This document shows, in pieces, positions 53,382 to 62,668 of a stretch of DNA of 64,000 nt. The number at the start of each line of letters is the position of its first letter. The stretch's first letter is position 1. Under the pieces are notes generated by a model. The model made no database searches. It worked only from the letters and a program-made list of their open reading frames with translations, and was not told the origin of the DNA. A program made the position numbers and the translations under genes. The stretch covers positions 868,001 through 932,000 of the forward strand of contig CAVRUN010000001.1 in assembly GCA_963724435.1 (NCBI GenBank), given 5' to 3'. The DNA comes from AP-15 sp963724435 (GTDB taxonomy: Bacteria; Pseudomonadota; Alphaproteobacteria; ATCC43930; CGMCC-115725).

Positions 53382-53801
53382 CCCCACTCCTGTACCGAGC
53401 CGCCGCCCGCCCCCGATTGCGGGCTTCGCCATGCACCCCCGGGCGAAGGAAGACCGCCGGGTGTCCGATAACACCGATCTCAAAGATGCGTCTACGTCCT
53501 CTGGGTTGCGGGCAACCGTTCCGCATCCGGCAGAAATGACCGCAGCTCGGCAAAAACCAACTTGCGCAGGCTCGCTATCGGCCAGCATCTCGAATTCGAT
53601 CCGGCGAATGGAATTTGAGTCATCCAGGTTGAAATCGGCTGAGCTGTTGCGGCAGCGGAAAAGAGTAATTGAGGTCGGTTGGATCAGCCGCGCGGCTTAG
53701 TCAACGCGGGCTGCTAGTCTCTGAGCGTTCTTGACGGTTCTCCTCGATCAGATTATTGCCAGAATAGGTCAGAAAGCAGCTGTGTCGCCACGTCGCCGAA
53801 C
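53382..53801. other. Divergent intergenic region upstream of SASA esterase and acetyltransferase genes
   Basis: About 420 bases between two divergent starts. The frames are open but without recognisable protein. Both promoters should lie here; I see no clear operator. Confidence 0.5.
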
Positions 53802-54497
53802 ATGATCTATAACGAAATATATATCGAGCGCTTTGAGAACACCGGGTTGGAACCCGCCTTTCTCCATGGCATCATGCGCCTCAACCCGGGGGCGCGGATC
53901 ATCGAGTCGCGCGTGCTGGGCCCCTTGTTCATGAACCGCTCGTCGCAGATCGGGCCCGGTGCCGTGGTTGGCAAATATTTCGGGATGAACGAGCATTGTT
54001 TTGCCGCGCGCGCCACGCTCGGGGCGTATTGCGCGATCGGCGCGCGCACCGCAATCAACCCATTCAATCACCCGATAGACTGGCTCAGTATCAGCGAGTT
54101 CCAATACCATCCGCGATCATTTGACTGGGTCCCGGAATACAATTCCATCGAACGCCTCGAACGCACTCCCGACATGTTCCAGCACGTTACGATCGGCAAC
54201 GACGTATGGACCGGCCACAATGTCAACATCCTCGCCGGCGTGTCGGTCGGCGATGGCGCGGTGATCGGAGCCGGATCGGTGGTCACCAGGGATGTGCCGC
54301 CCTATGCCATCGTTACTGGCGCGCCGGCACAGATTCGACGCTTTCGTTTTCCGGAGCAGACCATCGAGCGGCTGCTGCAGCTCAAATGGTGGGACCTGGA
54401 ACTCTCGGAACTAAGCGGGCTCCCGTTTCGCGATGTCGAACGCTGCCTCGACAGGATCGAGGAAATCCGGAAGCGCAAAGGGCCAATGCCGGGATGA
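53802..54497 (+). CDS. Hexapeptide-repeat acetyltransferase (left-handed beta-helix)
   Basis: 231 residues. Hexapeptide turns run from 'GARIIESRVLGPLFMNRSSQ' through 'VVGKYFGMNEHCFAARATLG' to the CatB/Vat-like block 'HVTIGNDVWTGHNVNILAGV', 'GDGAVIGAGSVVTRDVPPYA' and 'IVTGAPAQIRR'. The 'NPFNHPIDW' region fits the catalytic His of the xenobiotic acetyltransferase group. In this locus it likely O- or N-acetylates a sugar. Ends in an ATGA overlap with the AAC(3)-like gene. Confidence 0.88.
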   Translation: MIYNEIYIERFENTGLEPAFLHGIMRLNPGARIIESRVLGPLFMNRSSQIGPGAVVGKYFGMNEHCFAARATLGAYCAIGARTAINPFNHPIDWLSISEFQYHPRSFDWVPEYNSIERLERTPDMFQHVTIGNDVWTGHNVNILAGVSVGDGAVIGAGSVVTRDVPPYAIVTGAPAQIRRFRFPEQTIERLLQLKWWDLELSELSGLPFRDVERCLDRIEEIRKRKGPMPG

Positions 54498-55276
54498 GCA
54501 CGGTATCGACCGCCGAAGAGCGCGCCGTGACCGAACTTCTCGACCGGGCGGGGGTGACGGGCGACGGCGTGCTGTTCGTGCACAGCGCCTTTCGCCAGTT
54601 TGGTGCCGCGGGGTTTCGCGCCGAGGCATTTATCGAGGCACTGATCGACTATATGCGCGCAGGCACCCTGGTGATGCCGACAATGACTTGGCGCGTCGTC
54701 ACCCCGGCGAACCCATGGTTCGACGAACTCGAAACCATCTCTCATGTTGGAATTCTCGCTGAACTGTTCCGGCGGCACTACGCGACGCATCGCAGTCTGC
54801 ACCCGACCCACTCGGTGGCGGCATGCGGCCGGCTCGCCGCCGAACTAACGAGCACCCACCATATCGGCGACACTCCCTGTGCCCTCTCAAGCCCGTATGG
54901 CAAGGCGCGAGAGACCGATGCCCATATTTTGCTTTTTGGGATTGGGCTGGAGCGCTGCACCGCGATTCATCATGCCGAGGAGATTGTGGCTCCGGATGTC
55001 TATCTGTGCCCCCCGAAAGCCGCCGAAACCTATTGGCTTCGCGACCGTAGTGGTGCTGTCCACGAAATGCGGCTGCGCCGGCACCAGCGCTTCAATCGCG
55101 ATTTTCCTCAATTCACGGCGCCCCTGGTGCAGTCTGGTTTGCTGCGCCGGGGCGAACTTTGCGGCACGCCATGGCAGGCGGTGGCGCAGAAAGACCTGCT
55201 CAGCGAGGTTTTCGCAGCGCTCGAACGCGATCCGGGCGCGATCATTGCGCCACCCGGCGCGCCCATCATACCCTGA
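54494..55276 (+). CDS. AAC(3)-like acetyltransferase
   Basis: 260 residues from the ATG at 54494. Family pattern: 'GVLFVHSAFRQFGAAGF', 'GTLVMPTMTWR', 'SHVGILAELFRR', 'LHPTHSVAACG' and 'GLERCTAIHHAEE'. The family includes aminoglycoside 3-N-acetyltransferases, but the locus of polysaccharide genes suggests an amino-sugar substrate instead. I would not call it a resistance gene. Coupled to the upstream hexapeptide acetyltransferase by the start-stop overlap. Confidence 0.85.
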   Translation: MSTVSTAEERAVTELLDRAGVTGDGVLFVHSAFRQFGAAGFRAEAFIEALIDYMRAGTLVMPTMTWRVVTPANPWFDELETISHVGILAELFRRHYATHRSLHPTHSVAACGRLAAELTSTHHIGDTPCALSSPYGKARETDAHILLFGIGLERCTAIHHAEEIVAPDVYLCPPKAAETYWLRDRSGAVHEMRLRRHQRFNRDFPQFTAPLVQSGLLRRGELCGTPWQAVAQKDLLSEVFAALERDPGAIIAPPGAPIIP

Positions 55277-55289
55277 ACCCTCCCGCACA

Positions 55290-55760
55290 ATGCCCGATCT
55301 GCTGATTTCGAGCCGAACTCCGCTCGTGGTCGGCGATGCGGTAGGGGCCATAATCCGCGTTGAGTCCGACGGGTATCTGATGCAACTGCGCGATTCGAAG
55401 CCGGACATCTGGTATCCGGGCCATTGGGGGCTGTTCGGCGGCGGCGTCGAGGCCGATGAGGATCCAATGGCCGCGTTGAAGCGGGAGTTGCGCGAAGAAC
55501 TCGAACTGGAAATTGAAACAGCGGCCTTTTTCGCCAGAATCGACTTCGATGTCGGCAGCCTGCCGCTCCTTCACTTTTACCGCAGCTACTACATCGTCTC
55601 GATAAGCCGGGCCGTCGAATCGAGGCTTGTCGTCCACGAAGGTGCAGCGAAGCGGCTGTTCCCCGGCGACGAAATCCTTGAGGCACCGAATGTCACGCCT
55701 TATGACGCCTTCGCACTTTTCCTCTATCATGCGCGCGGCCGGTTGACCGATTGGGCGTAA
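55290..55760 (+). CDS. NUDIX hydrolase
   Basis: 156 residues from the ATG at 55290. The Nudix box is intact: 'GGGVEADEDPMAALKREL' then 'REELELEI'. The remainder, 'WYPGHWGLFGGG' and 'LPLLHFYRSYYIVSI', resembles GDP-mannose mannosyl hydrolase-like and other sugar-nucleotide Nudix enzymes. A role in nucleotide-sugar turnover is inferred from the locus. It lies 13 bases after the AAC(3)-like gene. Confidence 0.85.
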   Translation: MPDLLISSRTPLVVGDAVGAIIRVESDGYLMQLRDSKPDIWYPGHWGLFGGGVEADEDPMAALKRELREELELEIETAAFFARIDFDVGSLPLLHFYRSYYIVSISRAVESRLVVHEGAAKRLFPGDEILEAPNVTPYDAFALFLYHARGRLTDWA

Positions 55761-55822
55761 CCGCGTTTCACAGCGGCTTGGCGTGCGTGGCGGCAAATAC
55801 TTTCGGAATTTGGGGGACACGA

Positions 55823-56872
55823 ATGCGCGATTGGAGCAAGGCCGAGTGGGTCGATCCCAATTACCGTTGGCAGCCGTTGCCAGTCCCGGATTTGCCGGAT
55901 CGTCTGCTCGTAGATTTCGCGACCCGCTGCAATCTGCGCTGCCCGATGTGCCCGGTATGGGGATTGGACGACGACTCGACGATCGAACCGCTCAAGGGTT
56001 ACATGGACCTCGCCGCCGCCCGTCGTATGCTTGATGAATTCACGACGAAGCGGCCGATGTTGGCGCCAAGCATATACGGTGAGCCGCTTTTGATCCCCAA
56101 GCTGCGCGAGGTCTTGACTGCGGTTAAGAGCCGGGGCATGGCGCTGGCGCTAAACACCAATGGCTTGACGCTCACCGAAAGCATTGCAGAATTTTTCTGC
56201 GATATTGAAGTCGATTCGGTAATGTTCAGCATCGATGCAGTTACTAAGGAAACCTTGGCCAAGGTCCGCAGCGTCGATAAGCTGGAAAAGATCGAAAGTG
56301 CCGTCTTTCGGTTGATGAAGGCGCGCGGCGACCGCGAGTACCCGCGTATCGGCGTCTCGTTCACGATTCAGAATGATAATCGGCACGAGGCCGACGCTTT
56401 TGTCGCGCGGTGGGTCGGTGTCGTTGATGTCGTGCGCATCGGGATCGTGTTCGAGGACGGGCGCTTTCCCGAAATGATCGAACCCCCAGAACGCGTGCCT
56501 TGTCCCGTCATATACAAAACGCTTCCGGTACACCACGATGGCAGCGTAAGACTGTGCTGTCTCGACGGTACTCGCGCTACAGATATGGGGAATGTCTTTG
56601 CCAATGGGGTGCGGGGAGTTTGGCACGGCGAAGAGTTCGCCAAAGCGCGTTACTATCACGAGACCGGCCAATGGGACAAAGTGCCGTTCTGCACGAATTG
56701 CAACGGCTGGGCCCAGTATGAATACGAAGAAGAGGTCCGAGACGGGCTTTTGATTCGCCGCTCACCTGAATACGTCTATTATAATACCGTAAATCGCATT
56801 GGTAACTGGAAAGGCGTGCTGCTGGGAGGACATAAGCCGCCCCCGGCGGAACTGAACGCAACCGCGGCATAA
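55823..56872 (+). CDS. Radical SAM enzyme
   Basis: 349 residues from the ATG at 55823. Radical SAM cluster motif CxxxCxxC in 'RCNLRCPMCPVWG' near residues 35-47 and a C-terminal SPASM-like cysteine group ('RLCCLDGTRA', 'PFCTNCNGW'). Intermediate features 'NTNGLTLTESIAEFF' and 'VMFSIDAVTKETL' are typical of the TIM-barrel part. The substrate is unknown; with the sugar genes around it a modification of a nucleotide-sugar or glycan is plausible. Confidence 0.87.
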   Translation: MRDWSKAEWVDPNYRWQPLPVPDLPDRLLVDFATRCNLRCPMCPVWGLDDDSTIEPLKGYMDLAAARRMLDEFTTKRPMLAPSIYGEPLLIPKLREVLTAVKSRGMALALNTNGLTLTESIAEFFCDIEVDSVMFSIDAVTKETLAKVRSVDKLEKIESAVFRLMKARGDREYPRIGVSFTIQNDNRHEADAFVARWVGVVDVVRIGIVFEDGRFPEMIEPPERVPCPVIYKTLPVHHDGSVRLCCLDGTRATDMGNVFANGVRGVWHGEEFAKARYYHETGQWDKVPFCTNCNGWAQYEYEEEVRDGLLIRRSPEYVYYNTVNRIGNWKGVLLGGHKPPPAELNATAA

Positions 56873-56900
56873 ACGTCCGAGGACCACGGCTTGGGGTGGC

Positions 56901-58127
56901 ATGACTCCGCGAGGCACCCAAAGGCCGACTTCATTAGTGCGGATGCCGCTTACGGGGTTACCGCTGCTGATCTTCAAGCTGCGTACCGGTGGATTCCGAT
57001 GGCTTGTGGAACGGCTCCATGACGAATGGCAGATGCCGCGAACCCGTCCGGGCCAAATGCTGTTTCGGGCGGCGCGGGCAGCGGGTAAAGTGGCCGCCCG
57101 GCGGTCCCGCGAGGCTGAGGTTCCCAGCAGCGCTGATGGAATTCTTTACGCTTTTTATGATTTGGGCGTCGCGCCGATCACTTTCGACTTCCTTTGGTTT
57201 CTGGTCGGAGCCGAACTCGAACGGAAACGTCGTTCACTGAGTTCGGTGCACGCGGTCATCGTTCCCGGTCCGCGCGACGGTTTACGCAAAGAGAACCCTG
57301 AGCTGGAGCGTTCTCTCGACCCCGCTACACGTCGCGGCAGGATCACCAATTTATTGGTGCCGGCGTGTGCGCTTTTGCCAACCCTGTCGGGGGTCACCCT
57401 GGCCGGCAGTCGTGCGCAGGCTGACCAACTAGTTAAATTGGCAGCCAACGCCGTATTTCCAGCGCGCTACGAGCCAGCACTGCCGAGCTATCCCGGTCCC
57501 CAGGAGCCGTTGCGCGCGGCTCGCGATGAGCAAACACAAGTTGCGGTGTTACGCGCTACCGCCGTGGATCTCCGCGCCGTCGAGGCATGGCTTGCAGCAC
57601 ACCAATGCGATCGCCGTATTGTGACAATTACTCTGCGCGGGTACGGGTATGTGACGGGCCGAAACAGCAATATTGCGGCCTGGGCGGCGTTCGCGCGGCA
57701 GCTCGACAAAGCGCGGTTTTCCGTGGTGATCGTGCCGGATACCGAACAATGCTTCACGGGCATCCCCGCGGAACTGGACGGCCTGCCGATATTTTTCGAG
57801 GCGGCGATAGCGCCGGGCCTACGAATGGCGCTTTATCAGCGCGCCTATCTGAACCTCGGCGTCAACAACGGACCGATGGGGTTGTGCTGGCTCAACGAGC
57901 AAACCCGCTACATTACGTTTAAGATTCTGAACGATATGGCGCCGCACACTAGCGCCGACTATATGGAATTTCTCGGGTTCGAGATCGGGCGATCGCTGCC
58001 GTTCGCCACCGAATGGCAGCGCTGGGTGTGGGCGGAGGACGAACTCCCCGTCATTCAACATGCGTTCGAGGAGATGATCGAGCGTCTCGATCGCGCTCAG
58101 GCCAGCCGATCGATCTCGGCCGCCTGA
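56901..58127 (+). CDS. Uncharacterised protein of the surface-sugar locus
   Basis: 408 residues; I do not recognise the family. An alpha/beta pattern with 'ILYAFYDLGVAPITFDFLWF' near 80-100, 'RRIVTITLRGYGYVTGRNSN' near 245 and 'FSVVIVPDTEQCF' near 280 suggests two Rossmann-like halves, reminiscent of GT-B glycosyltransferases, without a decisive motif. 'YLNLGVNNGPMGLCWL' near 315 is another conserved-looking block. It is tail-to-tail with the Gfo/Idh gene and their last 31 bases overlap. Confidence 0.7.
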   Translation: MTPRGTQRPTSLVRMPLTGLPLLIFKLRTGGFRWLVERLHDEWQMPRTRPGQMLFRAARAAGKVAARRSREAEVPSSADGILYAFYDLGVAPITFDFLWFLVGAELERKRRSLSSVHAVIVPGPRDGLRKENPELERSLDPATRRGRITNLLVPACALLPTLSGVTLAGSRAQADQLVKLAANAVFPARYEPALPSYPGPQEPLRAARDEQTQVAVLRATAVDLRAVEAWLAAHQCDRRIVTITLRGYGYVTGRNSNIAAWAAFARQLDKARFSVVIVPDTEQCFTGIPAELDGLPIFFEAAIAPGLRMALYQRAYLNLGVNNGPMGLCWLNEQTRYITFKILNDMAPHTSADYMEFLGFEIGRSLPFATEWQRWVWAEDELPVIQHAFEEMIERLDRAQASRSISAA

Positions 58128-59044
58128 TCCATCAGGCGGTTCAACATCGCATTGAGCTCAACAGCATCGCCGAGACTGCTGTCATTCACTTTCGCCCGCC
58201 CGCACAATTCTTTGAAGTGCCGGTACTCCGCAGCCCAGGTCGGATCGGCTTGGATCAGCGTAATGGCTTCCTCGGGCGGCCTGCCGCTCGGCAGAACACG
58301 GGTTCGGCGGACAAAGGTCGACGGCCCCCACTTGCACAGCGATTCGATGTGTGCGCTGCCGTGCTCGCCATAGACATCGGCGATAAAGTGATTGCGCCAA
58401 CTCAACAGCGTTATCTCCATCTCCAAGAACAGCCGACCCCGCGCACCGAACGCGAAGTGATCGTAAGCGCGGTTTTCGTAGCGGTTCGCTGCCCACACGG
58501 TCAGCGGCCCATCAATCGCGCCAAACCAAAAAATCGCGGTGTCGAGAAGATGGGATCCGAGATCCGGCAGCACGCCGGCGCCACGATCGCGCCAGGGCGA
58601 GTTCCGCACCTCGCGCGCCGTGCCGTTGCCGTAGAACAGCCGGCATAGGTAGACCCGCCCGAGTACCCCGGAATCAAGCGTCTCTTTCATCCGAACAAAG
58701 TGTGGTTCAAAGCGATGATTGTAAGCGGTGTAGCAGACGACCCGCCGCGCGCGAGCTAGCGCGGCGAGGTTATCGAGCGCCGCCGAAGACGCGAGCAGCG
58801 GCTTTTCGACGAGCACATGCTTACCGCCGCCAAGCAGCCTGGCCAGCAGATCGACCTTGGCATCGTCTGGTGTACACACTAGAGCCGCGTCATAAGCGCC
58901 GATCGGAACCTCGTCCAGATCGCGGTAATCCGCTCCCTCGACGATCGGATCGACAGTCGCAACGATATCCGAGCCGGCGATGATGCGGCGCTTTCGACCC
59001 TGGATCCCCAGACCAATGATGACGACCCGCATTCGATTGCCCAT
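58097..59044 (-). CDS. Gfo/Idh/MocA family sugar oxidoreductase
   Basis: 315 residues. Rossmann motif 'VVIIGLGIQGRKRRIIAG', then 'HVLVEKPLLASSAALDNL' with the conserved EKP, and 'YNHRFEPHFVRMKETLDSG'. 'DLGSHLLDTAIFWFG' carries the DxxxH active-site pattern. Reduces or oxidises a nucleotide-sugar or sugar with NAD(P). 19 bases downstream of the HldE-like gene; last gene of the minus-strand operon starting at the GmhB-like phosphatase. Confidence 0.9.
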   Translation of the reverse strand: MGNRMRVVIIGLGIQGRKRRIIAGSDIVATVDPIVEGADYRDLDEVPIGAYDAALVCTPDDAKVDLLARLLGGGKHVLVEKPLLASSAALDNLAALARARRVVCYTAYNHRFEPHFVRMKETLDSGVLGRVYLCRLFYGNGTAREVRNSPWRDRGAGVLPDLGSHLLDTAIFWFGAIDGPLTVWAANRYENRAYDHFAFGARGRLFLEMEITLLSWRNHFIADVYGEHGSAHIESLCKWGPSTFVRRTRVLPSGRPPEEAITLIQADPTWAAEYRHFKELCGRAKVNDSSLGDAVELNAMLNRLMDQAAEIDRLA

Positions 59045-59062
59045 GCTGCGGGGCCGGTCTGA

Positions 59063-60613
59063 TCAATTACGGTAGTCGGCCCGTTTTTCCAGCGCTTCGA
59101 TTCGCTCGATCATCGCTGCGAGAGTGACCGGCAGATTGCCATCGCGTTCGCATTCGAGCGCTGCAGCCACCGAGCCGAGAACGGTAGCGGCAACCTCCGA
59201 GCCGCTGGCGACCATCGCTAAGGTCGCGTAGGCAAGTAGTGCGTCTCCGGCGCCGACCGCATCGACCACGCGCTCGGCAAAACTGTCGACGACAAAAAAC
59301 GAACGCAGATCGTTCCCTTTTCCCGGCCGGCAGGTCAGTACGCCGCGGTCTCCCAGCTTTAGGATGACCATGCGGCAGCCCGATTCCTCGTGCAGCTTGG
59401 CGGCAAGAGGGCGAATGCCGGTGTCTTGGTCGGCCAACGCAAAACGGGCCTCACGCTCGTTCGGCGTGATCAGATCAAAACCCCTAAAATCGAGGATGTT
59501 GCCCCACCGACTGGCTACCTGACTGTCGGCGACCCTAAAAGCGCCAGGTGGCAACGCGCTGATCAGCTTTGGTATCGTCCGGCGATTGAATAGACCGTGG
59601 CGAAAATCGCTGAACACCACAGTATCGCTACGAATTCGCTCGACCTGCTCAGCGATGCTGTCGACGGCGTGATCGGAGATCGATCGGTTGTCGAGCGTGT
59701 CGATCTTGAGTAGGCGATAATCGCCGCAAACGATGGTGTTTTTGTGTGTAGTCGGCCGCGTGCGGTCGATAATCGCCTGAACCTTGACGCCGGCTCGCTC
59801 AAGCCCGTCGAGTACAAAATCCTTCAGCGGATCGTCGCCCAATACTGTCGAGAAACTGACATCGGCCCCCGCAGCACTGAGGTGGGCCGCGACGATCGCA
59901 GCACCGCCGATAAAGTCCTGTGAGCTGTCAAAGCGCACGCTCGGGGTCGGCGTCTTCGTCATCCCGCCGATCATTGTCGTATGGGTGAGGCTGTCGACAA
60001 TCGTGTCGCCGACGACATGAACGGCGATGCCGCAACAGCGCTGCAGCGTCTGCTGAAGATCGCCGAAGTTAAGACCTTCTGCATCCATCAGCATCAACAG
60101 CTTGTCGATCGAGATGTCGGGCGGGCCAGTCTCGATCAGCGCCGATGACGAGTAGACGATGTCGCCCGGGGTAAACAACACCTCGCCGCCATAGCGCTCG
60201 ACGATGTCGATCTCCTCCTGCGTCTTGGGGTGAACGCCGCCGTTCTGATACTCGTATCCTTTGGCAAAGTAGTCGGGCTGGACCAACGACAGATTGCGTA
60301 GCGGCGTCGCTTCTTCATCGATCAGCACGTAATCGACCATCTCCAGCGCCGCGAGGTTGAGCGCGCGCAGGTCTTGCGGCACGAACGGTCGGTAATGTGC
60401 CTTCGCAATATGTATGTCGGCCGTCAGGCTCGCCACTAGGATGTCGGCCTTGCTCTTCGCATAGAGCAAGTGACGGATATGTCCGGGGTGCACGAGGTCA
60501 AACACGCCATGGCACATAACCACGCTGCGCGCACGCGGCCGTAGTCCAATCGCCGCGCGCAATTCCTCGACATTCTTGATTTTGTGTTGATAGGTGTCGG
60601 ACAAGGCGTTCAT
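59063..60613 (-). CDS. Nucleotidyltransferase + PfkB kinase, HldE-like with reversed domain order
   Basis: 516 residues. Residues about 25-165 are a cytidylyltransferase-like domain with 'VVMCHGVFDLVHPGHIRHL' (HxGH). Residues about 195-505 are a ribokinase/PfkB domain with 'FIGGAAIVAAHLSAAGADV', 'GFDLITPNEREARFAL' and 'ERVVDAVGAGDALLAYATLA' (catalytic DxxGAGD). E. coli HldE has the same two activities in the opposite order, kinase first. The expected reactions are 1-phosphorylation of a heptose 7-phosphate and nucleotidyl transfer. The start overlaps the upstream epimerase gene stop (ATGA, 60610-60613). Confidence 0.88.
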   Translation of the reverse strand: MNALSDTYQHKIKNVEELRAAIGLRPRARSVVMCHGVFDLVHPGHIRHLLYAKSKADILVASLTADIHIAKAHYRPFVPQDLRALNLAALEMVDYVLIDEEATPLRNLSLVQPDYFAKGYEYQNGGVHPKTQEEIDIVERYGGEVLFTPGDIVYSSSALIETGPPDISIDKLLMLMDAEGLNFGDLQQTLQRCCGIAVHVVGDTIVDSLTHTTMIGGMTKTPTPSVRFDSSQDFIGGAAIVAAHLSAAGADVSFSTVLGDDPLKDFVLDGLERAGVKVQAIIDRTRPTTHKNTIVCGDYRLLKIDTLDNRSISDHAVDSIAEQVERIRSDTVVFSDFRHGLFNRRTIPKLISALPPGAFRVADSQVASRWGNILDFRGFDLITPNEREARFALADQDTGIRPLAAKLHEESGCRMVILKLGDRGVLTCRPGKGNDLRSFFVVDSFAERVVDAVGAGDALLAYATLAMVASGSEVAATVLGSVAAALECERDGNLPVTLAAMIERIEALEKRADYRN

Positions 60614-61620
60614 GCCGTCGGTCTCGCCCCCAGATAGTTGAACCAAACACGAGTTGCACGGGCGATCGACTCCGGCTCCCAGAGTGGAGCATCGCGCCAA
60701 TTGTCGATCTCTGCCATCATCCGCCCGACCCCCTCGTCAAACGGAACACACGGTCGCCAGCCGAGATCGTTTGTGATCTCGCCGATATCTGCCCAGGTGA
60801 CGTCCGGTTCGCCCGGCCGCTTCGGAATGTAAGTCACGGGGCCGCCGATCAGTTCGACAAGCCGATTGACCGATTGGGGATTGCCCGCCCCCAAATTCCA
60901 GATTTTGCCGGTGAGCGGTGTCTCGGCCGCGCGCAAGAACGCGTCCGCGACATCGCTGGCATAGATGAAATCGCGTCGCTGACTGCCGTCACCGACCACC
61001 GTAAACGGTTTACCCGCAAGCTTCTGCCTGAAGAACACCCCGAACACGGCGCCGTAGGCGCCACTGGTCCGCACCCGCGTGCCATAAGCATTAAAGATCC
61101 GAATCGAGTTGACTGGCAAGCCGTAGACCCGATGCCAATGCAGCGCTGCCTGCTCCCCCATATATTTGGAGAGTGCGTATGGATATTGCGGTGCGATCGG
61201 GTGATCCTCGCGGGTCGGCGTCGCGGCCATCCCATAGCAAGATGAAGAGGCTGCATAAACGAACTTTCGCACCCCGGCGTCGCGCACAGCCTCGAGAACC
61301 CTGACTGTTCCCTGTACGTTCGTGGCCATGTACTCGGTCGGCTGCTCGATCGACGGCACGATGTCGCCAATCCCGGCGAAGTGAAAAACGTAAGCGGCGT
61401 CCGCAAAAAGGGCCGCGTTTGATTCCAGGTTGCGGATGTCCGCGCGCTCGAAGGCGAGGTCCGGGTTGTTCGCATGCTGGGCAAGATTGCTCTCGCGGCC
61501 GCCGACGAAATTGTCGATGACGCGCGCGCGATAGCCGCTTTTGAGCAGGCGATCGACCATGTGGCTGCCGATAAACCCGGCGCCGCCGGTAACGACGGCA
61601 ACATTGCGCGAATGGGTCAC
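60610..61620 (-). CDS. NAD-dependent sugar epimerase/dehydratase
   Basis: 336 residues from a GTG at 61620 that overlaps the previous gene stop (GTGA). Extended SDR pattern: 'VVTGGAGFIGSHMVDRLL', 'YAASSSCYG' and the catalytic YxxxK in 'YPYALSKYMGEQA'; 'GDGSQRRDFIYASDVADAFL' is typical of nucleotide-sugar epimerases. Probably acts on a nucleotide-activated sugar; whether C4, C5 or C6 cannot be told. Confidence 0.9.
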   Translation of the reverse strand: MTHSRNVAVVTGGAGFIGSHMVDRLLKSGYRARVIDNFVGGRESNLAQHANNPDLAFERADIRNLESNAALFADAAYVFHFAGIGDIVPSIEQPTEYMATNVQGTVRVLEAVRDAGVRKFVYAASSSCYGMAATPTREDHPIAPQYPYALSKYMGEQAALHWHRVYGLPVNSIRIFNAYGTRVRTSGAYGAVFGVFFRQKLAGKPFTVVGDGSQRRDFIYASDVADAFLRAAETPLTGKIWNLGAGNPQSVNRLVELIGGPVTYIPKRPGEPDVTWADIGEITNDLGWRPCVPFDEGVGRMMAEIDNWRDAPLWEPESIARATRVWFNYLGARPTA

Positions 61621-62612
61621 GCAGCACCGATCCGCTTCATGGTGCGCACGTTGTAGTACCAATCGTTGTCGAAGCTGTCGTCGAGCAGGTGATTGCCGAA
61701 CGCCCGCGTCAAGTCGCGCACCGCATGCTCGATCGTGCGCTGCGGTCGATAGCCTAGCACCCGGTAAATCTTCTCGGAGGTGACGTGATATGACCGGTTA
61801 TCATCCGTCGGCGTGGTGACGATGTCGACCCCGCCGCGTTCTGGCATCTCCTCGCCGACCACGCGCTTTACGATCTGCGCCAGATCGGCGATTGAATGAT
61901 TTTCAAAGCCGATGTTAAAGACTTCACCGTGGATCTTTTCGTGCGGCGCGGTCAACATCAAGTGATAGGCGTCGACCATGTCCTCGATGTGCAAATTGGG
62001 CCGCATCTGTAGGCCGCCAAACACCGTAATCACGCCTTTGTTGACGGCGTGATTGGTTAGAATGTTGACCGATAGATCGAGCCGTGTGCGCGGGCTGTAG
62101 CCGCAGACAGTCGCGGGGCGAATCACTACGCAGGTGAAGTCGTCGGCTTTGTGCTTCCATAAAAGCGGCTCGCACAGACCCTTGAACTTATTGTATAGGG
62201 TCAGCGGCACGAGGGGATGCTCTTCAGTTACTTCGGGCGAGTTGCTGACGCCATAAACCGAGCTTGAAGAGCAGTAGATAAAGCGGTTCACCCCGGCGCG
62301 TTTGGCGGCGAGCACCATGGGCTCGAAGCAGTCGTAGTTGATCGTCTTGGAGAGGCGTTCGTCGAGTTCGAAACTCGCGTCATTGGAGATGCAAGCGAGA
62401 TGCAAGATCGCGTCCTGGCCAGGGAAAAGCGCCGCGAGCCGAGCGGTGTCGCGAATGTCGCCCTTGACGACGCGCAACTTGGGATCATTGGGTAGACGGC
62501 AGCCGAAAAACAGCGCGTCGTAAACCGTGACCTCATAGCCCGCTTCGAGCAGCCGCGGCGTCAGCACATGACCGACATAGCCCGCTCCCCCTGTGATCAA
62601 GACTTTCTTCAT
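61617..62612 (-). CDS. NAD-dependent epimerase/dehydratase
   Basis: 331 residues. 'KVLITGGAGYVGHVLTPRLL' (NAD motif), 'FIYCSSSSVYGVSNSPEVTE' and the YxxxK in 'TLYNKFKGLCEPLL'; 'VVIRPATVCGYSPRTRLDLS' and 'LHIEDMVDAYHLML' follow. A second SDR-family sugar enzyme of the locus, distinct from its neighbour, with which it overlaps by 4 bases. ATG at 62612. Confidence 0.9.
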   Translation of the reverse strand: MKKVLITGGAGYVGHVLTPRLLEAGYEVTVYDALFFGCRLPNDPKLRVVKGDIRDTARLAALFPGQDAILHLACISNDASFELDERLSKTINYDCFEPMVLAAKRAGVNRFIYCSSSSVYGVSNSPEVTEEHPLVPLTLYNKFKGLCEPLLWKHKADDFTCVVIRPATVCGYSPRTRLDLSVNILTNHAVNKGVITVFGGLQMRPNLHIEDMVDAYHLMLTAPHEKIHGEVFNIGFENHSIADLAQIVKRVVGEEMPERGGVDIVTTPTDDNRSYHVTSEKIYRVLGYRPQRTIEHAVRDLTRAFGNHLLDDSFDNDWYYNVRTMKRIGAA

Positions 62613-62668
62613 GCTTGAATAATCTCTGCGTTGTCGAGTGAAGCCACCGAAGTGGCACGGCGGCGCAG

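Noticed and set aside
54494..55276. Aminoglycoside resistance gene
   Set aside because: AAC(3)-like fold, but the polysaccharide context makes an amino-sugar substrate more likely.
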